Shown in pieces: positions 57,340 through 64,000 of a stretch of 64,000 nt of DNA. Each line of letters starts with the position of its first letter. Position 1 is the first letter of the stretch. The notes beneath the pieces are model-generated. The model saw only the letters and a list, made by a program, of their open reading frames with translations, was not told where the DNA came from and searched no databases. The position numbers and the translations under genes were made by a program. The stretch comes from Grifola frondosa (taxonomy: Eukaryota > Basidiomycota > Agaricomycetes > Polyporales > Grifolaceae), in the NCBI GenBank assembly GCA_001683735.1, contig LUGG01000002.1:1860001-1924000 (forward strand), given 5' to 3'.

Positions 57340-59984
57340 CTACAACGCCGCAAACCCTTGCAAATCGTAGTCGTTGTCGCTTCCATTCCTGTCAATGTCC
57401 TCGCCGTCCTCCGGACCCAAATCCGGCTCCTCGTCCAAATTTTCCTCTCCAGCAGATTCCCCATCAGTTTCCGAGCTCGAGGACTCGGACTCGGGCTCGC
57501 GTTCATCGTCGGTATCTTCCTGATGCTGCGGTGCGTCGTTCACTCCTCGTCCTCCTCCTCCTCGTCCTCTTCTTCTCCGTCAGTGTTGCCTTGGTTGTCT
57601 TGATATCTGGGGCTTGCCACTGTTGAATACAGACTGCCTGAACAATGTCCGATGCCGCTGCCATTAAACCGCATGAACATATCGCGGTCGACAAACCTGT
57701 GCAACATACTTTAGTCATACCTTCCCAATCAATGATTAAAAACAAACAGTACGTACATGCCCACATAATAATACTTCCAGTCTTGATGGGCTTCCTTTTC
57801 TTGACGGGCGATGCTTGGTCCGGGCAACAACGCGTCTGTCTGACCGAAGTGGAATGCAGGGATTATGTGCGCCGCTCGTAAAACTTGCTGGGGGTCCAAG
57901 AAGAAGAAGGCGTCTTCGGAGGAACTGTCTACGAATGCGAGGCAATGTAGTCATCGCATTTTGAAGCCTCCCGGTGCTGAAGGATCCAGTTCGAATCCGC
58001 GTGCCCACAACATGTCGAAGCGCTCTGGTTCGGGGTGGTTTGGGAATCCAGGGCCCACGCGATGCACATGAACGTGGAAGACGCTGAGGATAAGGGCATA
58101 GAGAAAGGGATGAGGGCTGTCACGACCGGCGAGCATCATGACGTCCGGATGGGAGGACGGGTTGATGGAATCTTGCTCCCGCCGCATGTCGTACGTAGTG
58201 TAGTTTATACGCACGACTTTGTGAATATACATCCGCTCTCTGTCAATTCGGAGAGAGTCACGCTCTTGATCGGTGAATTCGGGTGGGGGATCATCGTAAA
58301 GGCGTCCTGTCATTTGCACAAGTAGGTGTTCTTCCAGCTTGCGCACGAAGTTCTGAAAATCAATAATGCAATGTCAATAAATTGTGAGAGCAAACAGCGG
58401 ACGTACCTTGCACGCCGGGTCTTCCTCATGATCCGAGGCAAAACCAGCAATGTGCACGAAGTGGCGTTGATCATCCGTGATGTGATGATGGATTGTTGGA
58501 GACGTGGTAGGGAGCAGTTCGTTATCCTTGAATCGGAGATGCATATCGCAGCGCCGGGGTTGTGCAGTGGTCTTCCGAGCATGTTTCTTTGCATCGCCTG
58601 CATTTGTGTGTTTGAAAGGGATGGAATGTGAGGGTGGGCCACCACGAGCGGTGCTTTCACGCTCCTGAAGTTTGTGGAGGAATGCTTCGCGGCGCTGGTG
58701 TCTGGCGATTTGGAAGCCGAATCGTAGGTTCTTGTTCGTACGCACGTAGAACTGCTTGACTCTACGGTGTTCCAATTCTCCCTTCAGAGTTAGAAGCAAG
58801 GTTAGCATGAGGTATACGTGTGGGGGACGAACTTACAATCTGCGTGCTGTAATTGTCCATGGTCCCGAAGCGGCATATTGTATGGACGTAGTCCCCGAGG
58901 CGATGCCATTTGTAAGTATTGAGGTTGAGGGTTTTGTGCCGCGGATTGCCCTGCATGGTCAGAGCGTTGGCATCCCCCTTCGTGGCCTTGTTCTTCCCCT
59001 TCACTGCGGCTTTGGTCATCTCCTTCGCAGCCTTGACCTTCCCCTTTGCTGGAGTGGCCGTGGAACCCTTCGCTGCAGTAGCTTTCGCTGCAGTAGCCTT
59101 GGAAGCTAGCGCTGCTGACCGTCTCTGTCGCGCGGCGGTCTCCTTCGGCAGTTCCTTGGTTATGTATGTTGTACATACTACTTTCTTGAATTCGCGCACA
59201 CTTGCGCCCATCGTCTTGGTGGTGTTCTCGAATTGGAGGAGGGTGGATTCCGTGTGGAGGCGCAATTTTGCATGGGCGTGCCAGACCGCCAATTCGAAAA
59301 GCATGTCCAGTACGATCCGATTGTGTTGTTTGCACGTGAAAAGACCATCCATGACCGGAATGATGCACTGGATGATGAACATTAGCATGGGGAGTCTTCA
59401 AGAGCACGAGACATACCTGCAAAATGTCTTCAAAATCTCACGCTGCAAGTTTCTTCATCGCAGACACATTTGAACCGAATCGACGAATGGTATCCCGGCC
59501 GAACATTGGCACAAGTGCGAACCTAGCAGAAATAAGATGAGGAATAAGTACATGAGTGTTGCATGGCAGAACTCACCGCTCATCAAATTTCTGCACACTA
59601 TCGTTACCAACGGCGATGAGAAGGCAGATATCTTGAATCAATATGGCCTTGAAGACGCCGAGCTCAAACTCGTGCATGATGTCAGGCACGAATAACTCAT
59701 AGTGATTAACACCAAAAGGTGCTAATCGTATCGAGAATGCGCTCTGGAACTGGATGTGAGTAAAAAATTGGAACTGATGAATTAATCCCATACCCGGTGT
59801 CACGCACCAAAAGTGTTTGGTACCTGGACATGGCAAAATAACATCAATTTTGCACATCCTGTCATCAATAAGTAACATGACATAGGACATCAAATCGGGA
59901 ACGTGGTCACGTGCTTATACTCATAAATAAAGCACAACTCTGTTCAACCGTTACCAGGCATTCTTGTTCCTGTCCATCACCATC

Positions 59985-60428
59985 ATGCAGGCAATTTCGT
60001 ACCCTCGTGATACTCAGGTTCCCTACTATCGGGTGCATCGACAGACTCGTAAACATATCCTCATCCTCGATCCAGTCCAGGATCATCTTATCCCAAACTA
60101 TTTTTCTGGTCCCCTTCGTCTTTTGGGACCCAACATCGAGTTTACAGGACGAATCACCCGCATCCTTCAATTTCAGGAGACTCAAGTCATTGTTGCTGTG
60201 GAGCATTACACAGGCACCCAGGAAGTTGCAGTGGGCATTCCCTATTCCATTCTAGCCATATTTGAATGGTTGGATGCATGGATCGTTCGGAACATTGCTC
60301 ATTGCAGAGGAATGTTGAAGCCGAACAGCGATATAGTTGAATTGCCGAAGAACATGCTGCAAGCAGGAGATGCGAGACTGATAGATGACTTTCTACTGAT
60401 CTATGAGGGACATGGATGGAAGAATTAA
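59985..60428 (+). CDS. Unknown 147-aa protein in the insertion
   Basis: Starts MQAISYPRDTQVPYYRVHRQ and ends LLIYEGHGWKN. It is evenly composed, without low complexity, and reads as a small globular protein (GPLRLLGPNIEFTGRITRIL, AVGIPYSILAIFEWLDAW). I do not recognise a domain. Its place inside a broken transposase, next to LTR-like sequence, suggests it belongs to an inserted element or was carried by it. Confidence 0.45.
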   Translation: MQAISYPRDTQVPYYRVHRQTRKHILILDPVQDHLIPNYFSGPLRLLGPNIEFTGRITRILQFQETQVIVAVEHYTGTQEVAVGIPYSILAIFEWLDAWIVRNIAHCRGMLKPNSDIVELPKNMLQAGDARLIDDFLLIYEGHGWKN

Positions 60429-60895
60429 GTCACATGACAATGTATCCATTTTCCCACCAATCAGCACTCAGCTCACATTATTTCAAGTCAAAATATGCAT
60501 CTTTTGTTAAGGACATTACATAAGAATGATTATAAGAAGGAACTACATGACTTGAGAAGTTACAATGGAAGGACCTAGACAAGGTCCAGACCAGTCTACA
60601 TGTTCTAGCTAAGTTCCAGAATGGCCTAGCCCTTGTCAAAAAACTCAATACGACCCAGGCTTGTCAAAAGACACCCTCAAATTTGGAGTGTTATCAGTTG
60701 TAGCCCCATTTTGCAAGCCCGGACAGGTCCAGATCAATCACATGACCACCTAGATCATGAGCCCAGACCATCTAGACAAGGCCTAGATGTGGAGATAAGG
60801 AGAAAAGTAGGAGATATAAATAGAATTGAAAGATTTAGTGTAGAAATAAGCTTAGTTAGGAAGACTTTGTACTGAATTCGTAGTTTTGATACTTT
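60429..60895. other. Non-coding part of the insertion
   Basis: Unique AT-rich sequence with short repeats of AGACAAGG/CTAGACAAGG. No gene is supported. Confidence 0.35.
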
Positions 60896-61802
60896 TGTAA
60901 CATAGTTTAGAATGTTCCATGACTAAGACATGATCAGATGACCTCAGATGAACTCTGATTTGTCAGCACTAATTCAGAAAAGCCAAGTCAGGACCAATCA
61001 GAATTGACCATGGATAATCATGATCAGTCGTGATTAGTCAGGATTTGAGGTGGATTAGTAAGGCAACCCAGAAATGAGTCAGGGGGAGTCAGAGTGAGTC
61101 ATTTCCATGGAATGTTCTGGAATTTCCTCAGGGTATAAAAGCAGGCCAAACTGCCCCCCTGAGAGCAATATAGTTTTTATCCACTTTCACCCCAGACATC
61201 TGTGTGCCCTCTCCTTCTGTGTGAATTTCACCTTGGATTGTCACCTGACCAGACTGAGCTCTGATAGTACAAGTCCAAGAAGAGCATCTCAAGGACCCTA
61301 CAAGGAAAGTAGGATAGGTTGAGTACTCTGCAGTAGAATATTCTCAGTAGCAAGACAGCAGATTGCAGCGTAAGGAAAGTGCAAGTTTAAGTTCGAGACA
61401 AGAAGTTTCTTGGGCTGTTTGACTGTTCAGACAAGTGCTCTGAAAGTACAGACCCAGGCAGGAAGACTCAAGGACCCTATAGGACAGTAGGCTAGGTTGA
61501 GCACTCTCACGAGACCAGGAATTGAAGTCGCAAGTGTTAGCAAGTAATATCCCTGACATTCATTTGGAATCTATGTACCTGAATCTTATATATTTGATAA
61601 ATCTCGGATTTCCGGACTCGGCTGAGCCTCTGACCGGAAAAGTAGGAAAACCCGTCACGCTTGGTGCACATTGAAGTATTAAAGGCTTTTAAATTTCTTG
61701 CTACTTATAATTCAGTTTCACTGAACCCCTTGCTTGAAAAATAAATCCTTTTGTGAACAAATTCTTGTGTTAAAAATTTATTCTCAGACAGGAACTCTCA
61801 CA
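60896..61802 (+). repeat. LTR-like sequence (possible solo LTR)
   Basis: Begins TGTAACATAG and ends ACTCTCACA. A promoter-like GGGTATAAAAGCAGG lies at about 61131-61146. Downstream there are two imperfect copies of an 80-90 bp segment (about 61258-61345 and 61437-61520, sharing CTCAAGGACCCTA and GGTTGAG). This layout is typical of Gypsy LTRs in basidiomycetes. No flanking duplication was found, so the left border is a guess. Confidence 0.4.
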
Positions 61803-64000
61803 TACGTCAATAACCCCTTACACCGGGTTGTCGTGAGAGAAGTTTCTTCGAGCAGGCGATCGGTCGCGGCGCCTTTAACTGGCAATCCGCGCTCAAATAT
61901 CCATTTGCGGGCGAGCTCGATCTTCTCTTGGACTGCCTTGGTGTCTTGTCGAGTCTTCGCGCACCGCTGTCGATCCACAGTGGTCCCCATCCCAGGCACA
62001 TATTTCTTCTTGACGAGACAGTCGGGGCAAGGACAGTTAGCCAGATATCGCATACATACGAGCAACACCCTGTCAAAATTTGTTAGTGTATATGCATTAT
62101 GAAGGAACTATAGTACTTACTTTTCTGGGTAATCCGCAGAATAAGTAAAAAATCGAGGAAAGACGCGCCTCAAAATGCCGTCGCCACATTCAATGAGGAT
62201 GCCATGCATATAGGCATGCATGAAGTCCGGCGACAGGAGGAGCAACCAAATATTGTGCATGATCTCGCGTTTGACGAAGCAGAGCACAGCAGCGGTCGCC
62301 AGTGATTCGAAGATGGACTGGTAAACCTCTTGGAAAGTATCCGGAAACTAGAGTGCATTAGTATGTTTGATGAATCCAAGATGTAAAATGTGAACGCACC
62401 TTCGGGATATATGCAAGATGCTGGGCTGCAAAGGACCGCGGCTTGGCACGCATGTACTTGGAGAGATTGCCAAAGAAAGCATACACGGGCCAGAGAGACG
62501 CCGTGCCAAAGCTGGCGAGGTGGGTCGAGTCCGACCATGTCAGGATGGGGGCCACGCAGTATTCAAGGTCAGGAGGATCCTCTGGATTGCGAGGCTGAGC
62601 ACGGATCTCAGCGTCAGCCTCGAGCATGGCATCTGAATTGTAAGTGTCAGTGTATACGCGCTCAGGAGGAACATCGCGTCCTGAAGCACGCTCAGACTGC
62701 CAGAAGAGCTTGAAGGGGATCCAGTGGAAATGGCGAGCAGATGGATCCTTGAACACGGCCTTGAGGACTTCAAGAAGTGGCCGGATGTAGACACCTTTGA
62801 GCTCGAATTCGGGGGCCATCTCCTCGGAGTCCCAGCGTGACCCGGCATGAGGTAGTCTGACCTTGATTGATTCTTCGCGCCATCCGTCAGCTGCTGCGAA
62901 TGCAGCATGAGACTCAGTGAAGTCGTCAATGTGCTTGAACTCGCGCTTCGCGCTGAATCCCCGAAGATGCACGACATCGAAGTCTTCGGCATTGAGGACA
63001 TCGTTCACGAGGCGATCGAGGTCAGCGGCAGATTTATAGGGGGATGTAGAATAGTACCAGGTCATGAGATGGAAGGTGGATGCATTGAGGAATGGGGTGA
63101 AGAAGGCCAACTTGATTTTGCGCACAGTGTTCGCAAGAGAAAAGCCAAATCCTCGCAAAGGGTTTGATTCCTGGTGGTCTGAGGGAGGTTTGGTATGCGT
63201 AGGTGCATCAGAGAACTGATGCACTGTAACCTCGTCTTCTGGATCAGAGCTTGGCCTGACCAGGTAGCGCCGAAACATGCCGAAGTGATTGGGAGAAGTG
63301 TCGATAGTGTCAGGCACGGGTGGAGGTTCAGGGACCAGAGGAGGCTCTTCCATCAGAGGATCTGGCTGCACTGGCTTGGGAATGCATTTGGGTTTAGGCG
63401 GCGGGCGAGGGAGGCATGATGGGAGTCCGGAAAGAGAGCTCGGGAGGTAGTCCCTCAACCTCACGGATACTTCGCACCTGCGCCCCAACCTGCTAAATGA
63501 TGTGCCCGCATCAGAAACCACAGGATCCTCTTAGATTTGTGGTGCGTGCATCTATTTTCATTTCAGTGTGCGCTCTCTGGACATGTGGATAAATTTCACG
63601 TACCTCTTCGTATTCGCGTGCCTTCCGTGCTCTAAGCCTCTCTTCTTCTGCTGCCCTTTCCTCCTCAATTCGGCGCAGCTTGACATTCCGTTCGTGCTCC
63701 TGTCTCTCGTGAATCAAAGCCTTGGCCTCCTGGCGTTCCCGTCCCAGACCGGGGAGTAGCACATTCCGCAACTGTGCACAGGTGAGGCGGTGGCGCTTGT
63801 AGCCTCATTGCTCGTTGAAGGATCTTCTGCAGCCAATACATGTATGCGGCATAGAAAATTGAATGAGCAAGCCCAAGATGACGATGATGAAGAAAATGCG
63901 CATACAGTGCGACTTCGCGCTGGACGCGACTTCGCGTCCGATGCCCCAAACCTTACTGTCAGGCACGGGACTGCGCCATTAAGGTTTGCGCAGATCCCAA

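Larger units (their letters stand above)
59900..61802. mobile_element. Insertion of about 1.9 kb inside the Plavaka gene
   Basis: The transposase reading breaks off after SLTTTR (about 61830 on the - strand) and resumes at SAFSIRLAPFGVNHY (about 59735). The intervening DNA is compositionally different and holds a + strand open frame (59985-60428) and an LTR-like region (about 60896-61802). It may lie in a former intron, because an acceptor (ACATCCAG) precedes the resumed exon. Exact borders and a target duplication were not found. Confidence 0.55.
57340..63780 (-). pseudogene. Plavaka-type transposase, interrupted and mutated
   Basis: The - strand carries the diagnostic blocks in order. N-terminal helical basic segment (ERNVKLRRIEEERAAEEE); DNTFHLMTW-like region (NASTFHLMTWYYS); FHWIPFKLFWQ; DAMLEADAEIRAQPRNPEDP; SDSTHLASFGTASLWPVYAF; PDFMHAYMHGILIECGDGI; FTYSADYPEK; CPCPDCLVKK. 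After an inserted stretch (about 59900-61802) come FGVNHYELFVPDIMHEFELG, FGRDTIRRFGSNVSAMKKLA, LNLNTYKWHRLGDYVHTI, GELEHRRVKQFY, and an acidic tail ending DYDLQGFAAL. A TGA (59458-59460) replaces the Arg expected in LAARDFEDILQ. A one-base shift near 57540 separates the acidic tail. Plavaka is a basidiomycete-rich cut-and-paste group near CACTA. The 5' end of the gene may lie beyond 63950. Confidence 0.85.

Noticed and set aside
57340..63780. Assignment of the right-hand transposase to the KDZ group
   Set aside because: The order of conserved blocks (FHWIPFKLFWQ, SDSTHLASFGTASLWP, HEFELGVFK, LNLNTYKWHRLGDYV) matches Plavaka-type proteins, and no KDZ CxC cysteine cluster is visible.
1..64000. 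tRNA, rRNA or other structured RNA genes
   Set aside because: I saw no convincing cloverleaf or rRNA segment by eye. A dedicated scan (tRNAscan-SE, Rfam/Infernal) would be decisive and was not possible here.

Overview
The window reads as nuclear DNA of a basidiomycete, most likely an Agaricomycete and probably a polypore. Genes are dense, on both strands, and split by GT-AG introns of about 45-70 bp. Several families are typical of that group: a polyporopepsin-like aspartic protease, DUF6533 and DUF7330 membrane proteins, an F-box family protein and a Plavaka-type transposase. The species assignment is inference from gene content only.

From 1 to 37.3 kb the window is ordinary genic DNA. In order it holds a partial gene, an F-box protein, a Pro/Thr/Lys-rich protein, a full-length ABCC transporter, an ERG26-like sterol dehydrogenase divergent from PEX13, a Pmp3/UPF0057 proteolipid with an 18-nt microexon, a small unknown protein, a degenerate small gene and a coiled-coil protein with a J-like C-terminus. 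Then come a DUF7330 membrane protein, mitochondrial ribosomal protein L16 divergent from PRP3, an unknown gene divergent from DCP1, a DUF6533 membrane protein, a secreted aspartic protease and an IKS1-type protein kinase.

From 37.4 to 56.9 kb lies a nested mobile-element block immediately upstream of the IKS1-type kinase. A short DNA transposon with 17-bp terminal inverted repeats, flanked by near-identical 8-bp duplications, was invaded at an A|T site by a head-to-tail concatemer of seven Helitron units. Each unit begins TCTA and ends CTAG. Unit 3 carries a Rep-helicase gene, now frameshifted. Unit 2 was later invaded by a Gypsy retrotransposon with about 99% identical LTRs and a 4-5 bp target duplication.

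From 57.3 kb to the window end the minus strand carries a broken Plavaka-type transposase. It is split by about 1.9 kb of foreign DNA (a 147-codon open frame plus LTR-like sequence) and has a CGA-to-TGA stop.

Several conserved single-copy genes (PEX13, PRP3, the IKS1 kinase, the coiled-coil/J-like gene) are each broken by one-base changes, mostly in short homopolymers. I read most of these as sequencing or assembly indels rather than gene death, and this affects how the broken transposon frames should be read. Exon boundaries come from reading splice sites and frames by eye.
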